A DNA stretch of 64,000 bases from NCBI GenBank assembly GCA_015501595.1, contig JADNRX010000086.1, forward strand, positions 1-64,000, written 5' to 3'. Each line of letters opens with the position of its first letter. Positions within the stretch are counted from its first letter, which is position 1. A program made the translations under genes and the position numbers. The DNA is from Hymenopellis radicata. Taxonomy: Eukaryota > Basidiomycota > Agaricomycetes > Agaricales > Physalacriaceae. A model generated the notes under the pieces. It was not told the DNA's origin and searched no databases. It saw only the letters and a program-made list of their open reading frames with translations. Shown piece by piece: positions 33,148 to 44,673 of this stretch.

Positions 33148-34564
33148 CTGGAAAATGCATACGGTCTATGTAGCTCTACGGTAGTGCTAGAGTGCTCATA
33201 GTGCTTATAGATCGACCCCCGTTACATAGCTCTCCATAACACGGCCTGTTCTACAGTAGAGCACCGTGCCTGTCACAACCTAACTATAGTTCTACAGGTC
33301 TACTGTGCTACAGAGCGCAACTGGAAAATTGTATGATACTTATTTTTGGGGGTCTGGGGTTCCTCCGTTGAATGCTGCTGCAGCCAGCAATGCCCGGCAG
33401 ACACTTGCATATACACTCTGTCACTGTCAGGTCGTTATTGCTCAGGATATTTTGATAGCGGCGAACATGCACATGAATAGAGTGAAAACGATTCATTGAC
33501 GATAAACAGTGACTACTAGTAGTTACAGTAATGATGATAGGTAAGTACTAGTAGATAAATGCAAGCAGACGGTGAAGGTGATATGTAGTCGATCTCCCCG
33601 TACTGTGCGCGCTGCGCCGCGGGCCGTATATCGACCAAGACCGTGGGGATGCGCACCTCGGGCACGCGCAGCTCCTCAAAGGCCTGGGCCGCCGTGCTGC
33701 GTATGAGCTTGGCACGCTCGAGCGCGAGCCGCTCCTCGATGCCCACGGACCACGGCGGCGCGTGGAACGGGTCGATCGGCGTGCGCGCGGACTTGCGCAG
33801 GACGTCCCACACGGCGGCGAGGTCGTACGTGAGCCCGCCGAACTCGCGGATGGCGGCGACGAGCATGGTGCCCTCCTGGACGCCGTACTCCACGTACTCT
33901 GGGACCGAAATGAGGTCTTTGAGCGAGAAAATCTGGCAGCGGCCGATGAACTTGGAGCGCGTGAGGATGTCGGCGCGCAGGATGAAGTCGGGGGTGGAGG
34001 CGCGAATCACGAGAGCACGATTATCGAGTCCATGCAACGCCGTCGCGAGGCTGATCCGTTTGGCAAGCCTGCAAGAATGTGAAAGCCTGATAACGAGGTC
34101 AGTAAGCAAAGCCAGTGGCAAAAGAACGATGGCAAGATTCACCTGGATGCTCAGTCCAGCGACCAGCATGGTAGATGCGGTCTGTGCATGTACCCGACTT
34201 CAATGGCAACTTTCCACCTCGGATTGGGTGACAGTGATGGGGCAGCCGCAGGGACTCAGGGAGTTTGTACTAGTTATAGGAAAAGCAAGACGGACTTGAA
34301 GATAAAAAATATCGGTCAACTTGCTGCAGGGATATGATGGTGAAAGGAAAAGATGCTACAGCTGTACGGGTGCTATAGCCCTACCCGGAACATTCCACGG
34401 CTTGAAATCCGATATCACCGTATTGCTTCCGAACACCATCATTTTCGTGCATGTGGTACCCTTCTGGTACCCTCCCATATCCCTTGGTAGAGCTTATAGC
34501 AAATGGACACTACCGTAGAATTGCCCTTCTCCTCGAGCTCTATGTAGCCAGAAGGCATTTCCAG
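33148..34564. mobile_element. Non-autonomous DNA element A (imperfect ~29 nt TIR, AT target duplication)
   Basis: Ends: CTGGAAAATGCATACGGTC (left) and, inverted, CTGGAAATGCCTTCTGGC (right); similarity runs on to GTAGCTC / TAGAGCTC. Flanked on both sides by AT (33146-33147, 34565-34566), splitting an Asn-Met pair of LINE ORF2. The middle (33.5-34.1 kb) is GC-rich and gene-like. No transposase. The superfamily is not assigned; a 2 nt duplication fits the CACTA/CMC group among others. Confidence 0.65.
33516..34169 (-). pseudogene. Captured host-gene fragment inside element A
   Basis: A GC-rich minus-strand frame, markedly different in composition from the AT-richer ends of the element. A likely intron (GTGAATCTTG to TTCTTGCAG, about 34140-34065) precedes LAKRISLATALHGLDNRALV. 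About 150 well-formed residues follow (FIGRCQIFSLKDLISVPEY, EFGGLTYDLAAVWDVLRKS, EERLALERAKLIRSTAAQAF). I do not recognise the protein. Composition, the intron and the absence of a start suggest a piece of a cellular gene carried by the element. Confidence 0.45.
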
Positions 34565-34670
34565 ATGTTCCTCTCGTTCATCAGCTCGGTACGATGTTCT
34601 ACTGACCCAATCGGAATAATTATTGTTTTCTTTATGTTGAATTTTGCTCCGGAGGCTGCACACCATGCAT

Positions 34671-37371
34671 CAGGAAAACCCTATATTGCCAGATTACTCG
34701 TAAGTAGTCATTAATAATCTCTAAAATCGTCTAAATAGCACTAAAATAGCAGGTTTCGGCATTTATTCATAAAATATACACTTATGGCCTTCCCCCTTGC
34801 TACATTAGACTCTTTTAGACAAAGATTACACGTAAATTATACCAGAATTACACGTTGTTTAGATGTTACTTAGACTTGGTTTAGGTGTTACTTAGACTTG
34901 ATTTAGATGATTGTTATCATGCATTAGATGAACGAAATGAATGTCAATAGCATTATGCAGTAGGTATTGAGGCAGGTATCGAAGCAGGTATTGAAGCAAG
35001 CTACAGTAAACACACATAATAGTAAAACCTCAAGCCCTAATCATCGCATTATAGCCATTATCGTCGTCCTTGTCACACGAATCTACAAGCGTCGTTGGAC
35101 TCGGAGGGCTGATGTCGAAATTTGTCAGACTGGGGGCCACGTCAGCAAGTGCAACGACAGCGCAAATTACAATCACACCTGGGTACTTCAATGCTCAACA
35201 ACGACCGGCGTCTCCTCGCTGTATGGCTGCTCGAATGCTTGTCGTGCACGGCGCGCATGTTCTAAAACGGCATATGAGAATAATGGAAAAGGAAGTAAAG
35301 ACATTAAGTACTTCACTGGGTACGACAAAATCTGGTATGCCTTGCTGTACGATGCCTTGAGAACACGGTCGGACAAAAAGCAGAGTACAACATACCTTGA
35401 ACCTTTCCTCGGCACCGGCAGACTGGTTCTTGTCTCCTTGTTTACGGGTATGTAGCGGAAAGCGAGCACGACTTCGAGAACGCCAACTAGACCGGCGCGT
35501 ACGTTGCGCGTACTACTGGCGCCGAGCAGTGCCGTAGTCGTCGCAGAAACACAGGGTAGGTGGCCGGGAAATCGTTTGCGAGGATTGACTTGAGCGTGGA
35601 TTGGAGCTGGAGACGGAGGGGTCGGTCTGCATGGGTTCTATCAGCAGCGACAAGATAACATGGACTAGAACGCACCTAAACCACTGGCGATAAGACCAAC
35701 CAGACGTTCGCGCAAAGCTCCCTTGTCCTGATCGCCTCGTGCGTTGTCATCCAGATCTAGTGCGAAAAAATGAATAAAACATTATTAATGGCAACGGAAC
35801 GACGGACTGGGCGCGTAATGAGGAAAAACCCAGTTCTTGATGAACCACTGGCGCGTGGCTCTGCATAGCGAGTTTAGCGCTGGGAAAGGAGCTAGATGGG
35901 CACGCACGCGACGTCGTCCTTGCTTGATGGTCGTTGACGTGGTCCACCGTCGTCGTCGCCGTCATCCTCACTTGGCTTGACTTCGTCCTCGCTGGCCGAC
36001 ATTGTCAGTGTCGTCACCCTCGCTACGTATGTCGTCGTGCTCGCAGACCGGTGCTATTTCCGTTATTGCTATGGCGGTCGCTTACCGTTGTCGATAAGTC
36101 CTCGTTGGGCGGTACTGCCGTTGTTGTCCAACTCCTCGCTAGCTCCTGTTGTCCTCCCTCCGCTGTCATTGCCCTGCCGCTCTTGCCACGGCTGTCACTC
36201 CCATTGTTGATGTGTCCTCGTTGGCGGGTACTGCCGTAGTCGTCCAACTCTCGTCGTTCGCCTCGCTAGAGCTCTTGTCGTCCTCGCTAGTATCGTAGTC
36301 GCTTGCCAGCGTAATCGTAGGCTGACGCTGAAATTATCGTCTATGCTGTTGGCGGGCCAATGCTCGGGCGTCCGGCGAGATTAGGTGTGGAGGGTATTAG
36401 GAGGGTATGGGAAGAGGCTGAGATGGACTTGGAACAAATCAGAAAGTGAACATGCACGTGCCTCGGTGGTCTGGGCCGAGGTCCGAAGAAACGCGTAACC
36501 GTTTGACCCAGTCGCCTCTCTTCCACCCAACACTACGACCACCCAGTAGCGATGGCTGTCGCTACTGCCGCTCTGACGACTGTCAGGCGGACTCTAGGGT
36601 GAAGGCATGGGCTTTGGCTGTGTGCCAAGCTTAGCAGCAATGGACATCATCAACGACCTTTGGAGACGACGAGGATGACAATGCTGCCTCAAATTTCAAT
36701 GACCAGACCAACGACGTCAATGACGAGGACAACAACAGCTTGATGACAAGCACAACACGATGACAAGCATGACGACGCCTCGGCAGCGAGGATGTCATTG
36801 CCTCGACAACGAAAACAACAAGACGTTCTCAACAATACTGACGCGTCGACGACGACACGTCAAAGCTGTGGACTTCACCACCTCCTCCTTCCTCACCACT
36901 TTTCCCACTACCACCCCATCACCTTCCTCACCACTACCAGTCCCTGCTCATGCACGGCTAAGTGTCCCCGTGCCATTGCCCGGGGATGCTTGCCGGGCAT
37001 GAATGGATTTGGAGGCTGTGACCAGCAAGTTTCCTCGCGAACTCCCTTGACTCGACCCGTCTGACTCGCAAGTCAACGTGAATCGAGTCAACGGCGGATC
37101 GTGAGTAGGCTCTTTGTAGCATGAGTAGTTGCTCAACGGATCGAGTCATACTACTACTACCCGAGGATGAGGTCTCCAGATCTCATAGTGACCGATGTAT
37201 GTATAAACTCTTACGGTGCTTGTCTAATAATTCAATATTCATTTCTTGTCCGCCATTCTAGTGCTATGTAATTCATAAATGTGTTCTAAAATGTCATAAA
37301 TTACTTGCCATTGCCCAATTATGCATAAAAGGTACCTTTTACGCATAATTGGGCAATGTAGGTTTTTCCTG
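34671..37371. mobile_element. DNA element B, 2.7 kb (TIR CAGGAAAA.CC, AT target duplication)
   Basis: Left end CAGGAAAACCCTATATTGCC; right end inverted CAGGAAAAACCTACATTGCC (18 of 20 match); similarity reaches further inwards (TAGCACTAAAATAGC / TAGCACTAGAATGGC). Flanked by AT at 34669-34670 and 37372-37373, inside LINE ORF2 between DTH and AWC. A tandem repeat of GTTACTTAGACTTG lies at 34860-34905. An ORF at 34967-35455 and repeat-rich GC sequence at 35.9-36.3 kb fill the middle; no transposase is recognised. The two-base AT duplication is the same as for element A. Confidence 0.65.
37309..37358. repeat. 50 nt near-perfect palindrome at the right end of element B
   Basis: CATTGCCCAATTATGCATAA and its inverted complement meet without a loop; 24 of 25 arm positions pair. 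It contains the inner part of the terminal repeat, so the right end holds that repeat twice, head to head. Confidence 0.9.
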
Positions 37372-37504
37372 ATGTGTGTCGAGTATACCTTTCAGCTCTG
37401 AGAACTTGTCATTCTTTGACATGAAAACTGTCGTGTCGTCAGCAAATAAGGTCGTTATGATCCGGTCTAGGACACCGTTGACTCTGTACCCCTCCAGGCT
37501 CGAG

Positions 37505-38709
37505 TAGTGAAAAGCGCGGGTCGGGTCCGGGTGCGCATGAGCACACCCCACCCCATCCCGGCGTCTAACCCGCTAAGTCGGGTCGGGTACGGGTAACCCG
37601 CGATTTTACCCTCGGGTATGAGACGGGTGGCGGGTGTACCCGTACCCGTGAGGAAAGAAGAGGTTTCGTGCACGCCGCCGACCCCCGAGCAATTGCGCGG
37701 GGGCTAGCGACGCGCACGACACATAGTGTCCGAATCCCGGCTGCTTGAATCAACAAGAACCGGGACTGAACAGAATGTGGGTGAGTAGGGACAGGAAAAG
37801 ATTGAAAGGGGAGGAGACGGCGCGTGTGGGACGATGATCCTGGACAACCTGACCTCAAAGTTAGAGTATAAAACAATATGAAGCAATACACACCGATGCG
37901 CTCGCGTAACAGCCAGAAAATCGACGCGTCATCCTCCTCCTCCTCGCGACATCCTCCTCCTCGCATCGTCCGTATCCTCACATCATCCTGCTCCTCGCAC
38001 TGTCCTGCTCCTCGCGTCGTCCATCTCCCGGTCGTACTGGTGCCGTCATGCAGACGAAGACCAGTCTATCCAAAGGCAATACTAGGGCTGGCGCACAGCC
38101 AACCCCGAGCCAGAATCCGGAGAAAACAGTCCAGGAATGTTGCTGCCTCGCTTCTGAGGGCTTATGCGGCGCGAGCCATTGTTAAATAACGCCGTCGCGA
38201 AGACAAGCGCAACAAGCTCTGGAACGAGTCCAAGAGCGGCGGTGGACAGCACAAAGCCAAACCACGCCGTAAGAAGAAGAAAGCACCAAGAGGACAAGCA
38301 GGAGAAGCCCCAGAAAAAGTTCTGGGGCCGCCGAGCGCGACGTCGCCGTCGTGCTGTGGTGGGAAGAGCGAAGAGATGGAGATCAGAGCTGCCCGATCGT
38401 TATCCGGCAATTGCCGGAACGTTCGGCCAGCTCGGCGATCGCGAAAATTCTTGTGCAACGTCGTTTCTCAATGACGTTGGGCTCATTTGACCCCGAATAA
38501 ATTTGTTAAAATCTGTAAAATTACATAGTTAAGAGTAAGAAAGGCTTTGGCAAGTACTTGCCTTGCCAAACCCCTCGCGCCGATCTCTAGCACGGGTTGA
38601 TACGGGTTGCCGGGTTCCCGACGGGTACTCGGACCGACACCCGACCCCGACCCGAGGCACAACCCGACCCGAACCCGGGCCGGGTCACCCGTACCCGTGC
38701 TTTTCACTA
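37505..38709. mobile_element. Non-autonomous hAT-type element C (1.2 kb)
   Basis: Terminal repeats TAGTGAAAAGC(G/A)CGGGT in inverted orientation, and a perfect 8 nt target duplication GGCTCGAG at 37497-37504 and 38710-38717. An 8 nt duplication with ends of the type YARNG is the mark of the hAT superfamily. The first and last 150 nt are packed with CGGGT/ACCCG motifs, probably transposase binding sites. No transposase frame. It sits in the reverse transcriptase just before the FADD box. Confidence 0.82.
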
Positions 38710-41325
38710 GGCTCGAGTCCCTCAACATCGCTGCTAACGGTTCTATGGCAATGTTGAACAGTAGGCATGATAGCGGGTCCCCTTGTCGGACCCCTCGTGT
38801 TACTCTGTACTTCGGGCTAATCATTCCGTTAACTATCACTACTGTGTGCGCATTTTCATACAGCGTCCGTACTGTTCTGATGAACTGGCCTGGGAAGTTC
38901 GCTTTCTCCAGCGTCTCCCACAGGTAGTCGTGCATTATCTTGTCGTACGCCTTCTCTTGATCGAGTAGGACTATCATCCCGTCTTGATCCGTCGCGTCGG
39001 CGTGGTAGATTATCGCCCTTGCCAACTTGATCTGGTCGATAATGCTTCGACCTTTGACGAATCCCGCCTGGTCCGTATGTATGAGCTCGATGGCTTCCTC
39101 TGCCAGCTTTACCGATACTGCCTTGGTAAAGATTTTGTAGTCGGTGTTGAGCAGCGTGATCGGGCGGTAATTTTCCATCGCTGTCCGGTCTGACTTCTTG
39201 AAAATTGGGCACAGCCATCCATCGGCGAATGTCGAGCCCTCATTTAGCTGGTGAGCCTCTATGTCGTTGTATAGTATCGTGAGCGCGCGGACAATGTTAA
39301 ATGTTTTTGCTTCATAGTCCGTTCCTTTCGCCCGTTCCCATCTCCTGTTATAGTTCTGCCATATATCGTACTGGAAACCGTCGATTCCTGCCCCACTGAA
39401 GGCCTTCGACCCCATCATTGCTTCACGCACCGCTTCCTCTTTCGAGTGTTCTCTGAGCCTGATTTTGGCCTCTTCCGACAGCTTGTTGATGCTGCTCGAG
39501 AACGCCTTCCGCTGACCCTCTACTCTTTCCGCTTCCGGGCTAATTCCTTTCGATTGGAGGTCCGCATGGTACTCCCCCATCATCCTTGTCATCTTCTCTG
39601 GATCACGCTCATATTGCGGTGGATTCGTCTCTGGGATCTTCAGGCTATGGATCGGGTCTCGAGCTCGTTCCCCTTTGATTATCCGCGTGTAATACTTGCT
39701 ATTCGTCTCACCAAGTATTGCTTGGTTCGCCTTCGCCGTTGCCTTCCTTTCCTGCCACATTTCGCTGCCGATCTTGGAGATTTCTCTTTCAATTCGGGCA
39801 GTCTCCCTCTGTTTGTGTTCCTCAGTAGTGATCGTGCTTTTCAAGACTAGCTTTAACTCTCTGTTGAGCTTGTCGATCTTCTCTTTTCCTTTAGGTACTA
39901 TTTTCTTCGCCTCTTTACGGAGTTCCTCTCCAATCTTCTCTTTCCACGCAGCCCAGAGCTTTTGTGGATTCTTTTGTGCTGTGCGGTTCGCCCCCGAGGC
40001 CCGTTCCATGTCTTTGATCAACTGTACTCCACTATCGTTCACCAGCTTTGTCATATCCTTCGTCTTCGCGACGTAAGATGGGATGGTGTATCGACCGTGG
40101 CCCTGCTCTGGCGCGCTTGCTGTTGTCAGTTCACATGACACTCTCTTGTGGTCTGTGTCGATTCCGTCAGCTTTCGTTGTCTCCATCTCCCAGCTTCGGC
40201 TTTGTGCCATCCTCGACCGTTTAATACAGATGCGATCGATCCTTGACGAGCTCGGGCAGCCCGTCGTCTGCATGAATGTGAAAGCCGCCGTATCCGGGTT
40301 CTCCTCACGCCATCCATCTACTAGGTCACATGCTCTAAAGAAGGCGTTCATCGCTTCGACTGCTTCTCTGTCGTCTTCGTGCGCCGGGAGCCGGTCTAGT
40401 GCTGCTGGGGCTAAATTGCAGTCTATACATGCTACATCCGGTTTCCACTCCGGGAATTCTTCTACAAACCCTAGGCAGGTCCGCCAGTACGCTGCATTCT
40501 CTTTTGGCGCGTTAGGTGCATATCCGACCATAACCTTCATTACATCGTCTCCATGCCAGGGTGCCGCGACGACTAGTCCTCTTCCCGGCACAATTTCTCG
40601 ACGCGTCAGGCCCAGCACATTCGTGTTCGGCTTATAGAACATTAGCGCCACCCCTTCCGCTCTGCTGGCACGCCCTCCAGGCGCTCTAGAGTACTCAACA
40701 TGTATTTTGTCGCCAAATCGTTCAGTGATCTCTGCCACATAGTCTTCATCATAGTGAGTCTCCTGGAGTGCCAGGACATTTACCCTCTTATTCTTCATCA
40801 TCGTCGGGATCTCATTAATTTTCTCGACTATCTCCCCTTCCTCAGTGTGCGATCTTCGTCCTTTGACGTTCAACGAGGATATTCGTATGTGCGCCTTTGT
40901 TTTCTTTCCATGTCTCCCGCGTTTGGACCTGTTCTCCGGTCTTACTTCCGTGTTATTGTCTTCCAGCCCTTCTAGACCGAAGATCTCATCATATTCTCGT
41001 TCCTCGACGTATGGAGCCGCCTCAGCGCTTGAAGCGAGGCCCGTACCTGCATGCCGTCGGGGTCCCAAATCCTGGGGTCTGCTCGTTCCCTCTCGGGCTG
41101 TACTGAGGTTTGTGCGCGCAGTTGCACTCCCCCAGCCTGAAAGGTCGGGACCAGCATTGGAGGTCACCGTTGAAGCGAAATCCTGTGTAAGTGAATTTGT
41201 ACTCATCATGGATTTCTTAGCCTGGTCTCTCTAGGACGGCTGGTCCCTAGATCGCCTTTACCGCCGGCAGGCGTGGTCGTTCTTGTATAATTTTCATTAT
41301 ACTAGAACCACATTATGATTCCGCC

Positions 41326-41631
41326 CTACAATCCCAGGCGCTTCTTTTCCGTCGCTTTGCTCCTCCTCGCTTGCCTCGAGTCTGACGCTCTTCTTCTCTG
41401 ATACGCCTTCCTTAGTTCTTCTTCGGTTTGTTTTTGGGCATTTTTCTTCTTCCCTCGACGGTGGAGTCTTGGACGCCTCTTTGTGGCTGAGCCACTGGGC
41501 GGGTCGAACCTGATAGGCGGTTCCACGTCTTCCCGACGGGCATTCTGGCCACCGGTTTGAAGGTATGCGGGTGGTACGATGACCGCCCCCAGCACCCAGG
41601 TGTTGCCTTTCGATTTTCGCGACCGAGCCAT
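41326..41631 (-). CDS. Short basic ORF between LINE ORF1b and ORF2
   Basis: 101 codons, starting MARSRKSKGNTWVLGAVIVP and ending in runs of Lys/Arg (RRGKKKNAQKQ, RRASDSRQARRSK). It ends about 115 nt before ORF2. It could be a nucleic-acid-binding accessory protein or a leftover of the ORF1 3' end. No zinc motif. Confidence 0.35.
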   Translation of the reverse strand: MARSRKSKGNTWVLGAVIVPPAYLQTGGQNARREDVEPPIRFDPPSGSATKRRPRLHRRGKKKNAQKQTEEELRKAYQRRRASDSRQARRSKATEKKRLGL

Positions 41632-41881
41632 ATGTGTCTCGAGTGGCTTTCTTGGTCGTTGGTTTTAGGTTTCTTCCTTTGTCAACCGAAACAGTTTTTA
41701 TAGTTCTCGGTCAAAGTTCTCAGAATGTCATGCTAATTGGTACATATGAAGTTACAGGGGCTTTGTGGGTTAAGTATTTTATGTATCACCGACTCGTAGG
41801 GACTGTGCTTGAATAGATGCGTAAACTCGTCGTAAATCATAAGGGTGCTCTAGTATCGAGCTCTTTCGCGCATGAAGGCCT

Positions 41882-44373
41882 CTACTTCCTGCGGCGGTTC
41901 TGGTCTCCACCGCGTTTGGTCGTGGGCGCCCGCTTCTTCCACGAGCTCGGGCCTGGTCTCGGGCGCTCGCGCTCGCTCCTCGGCAGAGCGGCGAAGGGGT
42001 CGACCTCCATCGCATTTGCTGAGAGCAGATCATCCGTCCCTTTGGACTCCTCCATGTCCTCGATCTTGCTTGTACTCTGGAACGATGCTTGTTTGGCGTT
42101 GAGGTCCCTGACGAGCTTCGTAACGAAACAGTATCCGGTAGGGTGGTCCGTGGCGGAGCATCTTCCGCAGGCGAAGGGTCGTCCCACCACACCGATTCCT
42201 CCCTTGCCGTTCTTTCCTTTGTAAAGGAGCGAGTTGATGATTAGTGCGAATAAGCCAAGGAGGACTGGGTTTAGGAAGGGTGCATCGATATGGCCGAGTC
42301 CCTTGAAGCCCGCTTGGTAATGTGCGTTACCTCCCATGAAGAGGGGACGGTACTGTGTCGAGGTGATGGTGACTTCAATTGCCTCTTCGTCAGTGAGCTC
42401 GGCGGGGAGGCGGTCTCGGTGTGTAGCCACGAACTGTCTGAACTTTGGGCTGGCCCGCAGGGTGTTCTCGATGATAGCCTTCCCGACGGCAACATCCTCC
42501 GGGGAGTCGTCGAGCGTAAAGTCGGAGATGGTGAGGAGGTGGGTGGGAATGTGACTCCTAATGTCCAACGCGCCGAAGCTCAGGCCCGTGCGGTGGATGA
42601 GAAGCGCCATGTCAGCGAAGAATTCGGAGTCCTCAGGCTCAAGCCCTGTAACCATGAAGCCCGGCGCGGGCAGGCTGTCTTCGCGGACCCTCGACCAGTC
42701 AACAGTCTGTGAGATGACGGTTTCTTTCTCGTCCATGTCGACGTCGCTCTCTCCATCAGGCGTGTCTTTAACCGCTTTGGTGTCATCGTCGTCGTCGTAT
42801 GAGATTCCTTGCTCGAGGGAAGAACGGAAGGGATGGATCTCTACATTAGCCATGTTCACCTTGAAGTCGGCGAGGGCACGGCGTAGTTCTTTGATGTGGT
42901 TCCCGATGGCATTGGAGCGGTATGTCACGCCCAGGGTGATGAACACTAAGGCGTACGGATCGCGCATAGCGAGCTTGCCAAAGAAAGCAATGGTGGCAGG
43001 CGCGAGATTCTTCCGGTAGATGTTGTAGGGGGCGTTCCATTCAACCACACGCCTTCCCTTCGAGTCAACAACCGGCGCGTAGTCAGGGTGGGATGCCAGC
43101 CTGGGTGCAGGGAGCTTGGTAGAGTTTGCCGCTTCTTCGCCGAAGACGGCTTCGACTGGGGAGTCTGAGGCGAAGGGGTTCGACATAAAGGGGTTTACAT
43201 CGGCAAATGGGTTGGCTTCGGGGGTGGGGACGGGGGCGGGGGCGGGGGCGGGAACGCGGACATTCTTCTTCCGGGTATTAGCGGTAGCAGCGAGCGTGGA
43301 GATCAGGTGGGACGCCCTCTCGTGAGTGGACTTTCCTCGTCCTGGGTCGCTTTAAGGAGGGCCTTTTCCTTAAGGGCGCGGCGCTCCATAATCGTCGTGT
43401 AATGGACCGTCTCTGCGTCTTTCTGCATCCGCAGTTGAATGCTCTCCTCCGCGTCCATCTCGAGTTGTTCTCCAAACTCGTCGACTACCTCGACAGGGTC
43501 ATGAGCCTTGCCTTTTCCTTTCGAGGGCTTAGGCTGCTCGCCAAGCTCTTCTCCCTCGTCGACGTCCCCCTCCTCATCCGTCTCCTCGACGGGCTGAGGC
43601 GTCGGGGCGCCTTCCTCCTCAGATTCATCTTGGGAGGCGAGACCATCTGCGAGGTTGTCTGATTTGTTAGCTTAGGTATACTAGGTCGGCTGTCTCACTA
43701 ACCGTTGTTGGCCTCCACTGGCTGAGCCTCGTGCTCGTCGTGGGTGTCATCGTCGACCATCGTTTCTTTTTTAAAAGGAAGTCAGATCGCGTTGGACAGG
43801 GCGGTCTGCATTAATACCTTCTCTAGCGCCTTCTTTGACGACTTCGGCTTCTTCTGCCGTGGCCTCTTCCTTCACCTCCATTGTATTGAGGCCCTGCTCG
43901 GGGGGTGTTTCTTTCAAACATAGTTAGTTGTGCATCGTCGGGACTGTTCGCGCTCCTACCTTTCTCGTCGCCGCCGGCGGCGCTCTGGTTTACCTCGGCT
44001 GCCAGTACGTCTTGGATTAGCTTCGACGCCGGGGTAGGTGTTCCTTTCAATTTCCGTTAGCCAAACTCTGGAGACTTGTTTTCTTTCATCTACCTTTCAC
44101 CGCTTCAACGGCCTTGGTTCGCCCAGCTTTGGCTTTCGGCGTCATCTCGTTCTTGCTGAGGTTAGACGAGATGGAGTCCATCGCCTTCTCTTTACGTTGC
44201 GCGGCCTGACGGGTCGAGGCGGCTGGCGTGCCCGTGTTCGCGGGGGGGCTCGCAACAGTGGCGATCGTGGAGTTCCGTCCTGTGGTCCTTGCCCTAGCTG
44301 GGGTGGTTGCGGGCGAGGATTGCTCTGGGGGAGCTGGAGTATTCTTCCTGGACGACGTGCGTTTTGGGGGCAT
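41882..44373 (-). CDS. LINE ORF1b: gag-like zinc-knuckle protein with four introns
   Basis: Starts MPPKRTSSRKNTPAPP at 44373. Exons 44373-44094, 44043-43960, 43910-43818, 43765-43703 and from 43658 join in one frame, all in phase 1. The introns (50, 49, 52 and 44 nt) have GT..AG ends and CTAAC/CTGAC branch sites. The joints read K|GTPTP, K|ETPPE, E|ETMVD and N|DNLAD, hinting at exon duplication. After an acidic region the frame shifts by one near 43330 (DEESPLT to THERASHL) and runs to 41882 through SHLISTLAATA, a folded middle and a CCHC knuckle CGRCSATDHPTGYC, as in basidiomycete LINE ORF1 proteins. The tail is basic. Confidence 0.6.
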
Positions 44374-44673
44374 GGTGATGCAGCGAATAAGGTGGTGGTT
44401 GAGGGAGAGAAGGGATGAAGGGAATCCGATCTTAAGTAGCTTGGTCATGAAAGGATTTTACACGTTTTCTTGCCGCATGTTGATCAGCGTGTCGTTTTCC
44501 TTGCGCTATGCGTCCAGTGTGGTTTGGATTCCTCTACCTGTCTCCCCTCCTCTACTCATAGTGTCTTCATGAGGGAACGGGTCGCTACCATGGGAAGCAC
44601 AGTGGGGGAAGCATCTAACTTGTTATTCGTGCCTAGGAACTTCTAATCTCATCTGTATCTGCGGGTCATGCGT

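Larger units (their letters stand above)
30739..41209 (-). pseudogene. LINE ORF2: endonuclease, reverse transcriptase, zinc-finger tail; cut by three insertions
   Basis: Pieces 41209-38710, 37496-37374, 34668-34567 and 33147-30739. An EEP endonuclease comes first (SSLNVKGRR, LALQETHYDED, SSRIDRICIK, TDHKRVSCEL). The reverse transcriptase follows: ENYRPITLLNTDYKIFTK, DQAGFVKGRS, LLDQEKAYDK, GVRQGDPLSCLLFN, and the catalytic FADDTTVF in the 37.4 kb piece. Then come AWCAASGAKFNIKKT in the 34.6 kb piece, GIHIAEDGES..LGSWVGN, and a zf-RVT-type CPECGSLESLEHILLEC. Counting one copy of each short target duplication, all four pieces share one frame, about 1,700 codons. No other stop was noticed. Confidence 0.8.

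Noticed and set aside
33176..34519. Reading the TCTACGGTAGTG / CACTACCGTAGA pair as ends of a CACTA element
   Set aside because: LINE ORF2 continuity places the true ends further out (33148 and 34564); the CACTA-like words are inside the terminal repeats.
36730..37000. GACGA-rich repeats in element B as a gene
   Set aside because: Low-complexity sequence, ORFs on both strands are short and repetitive.
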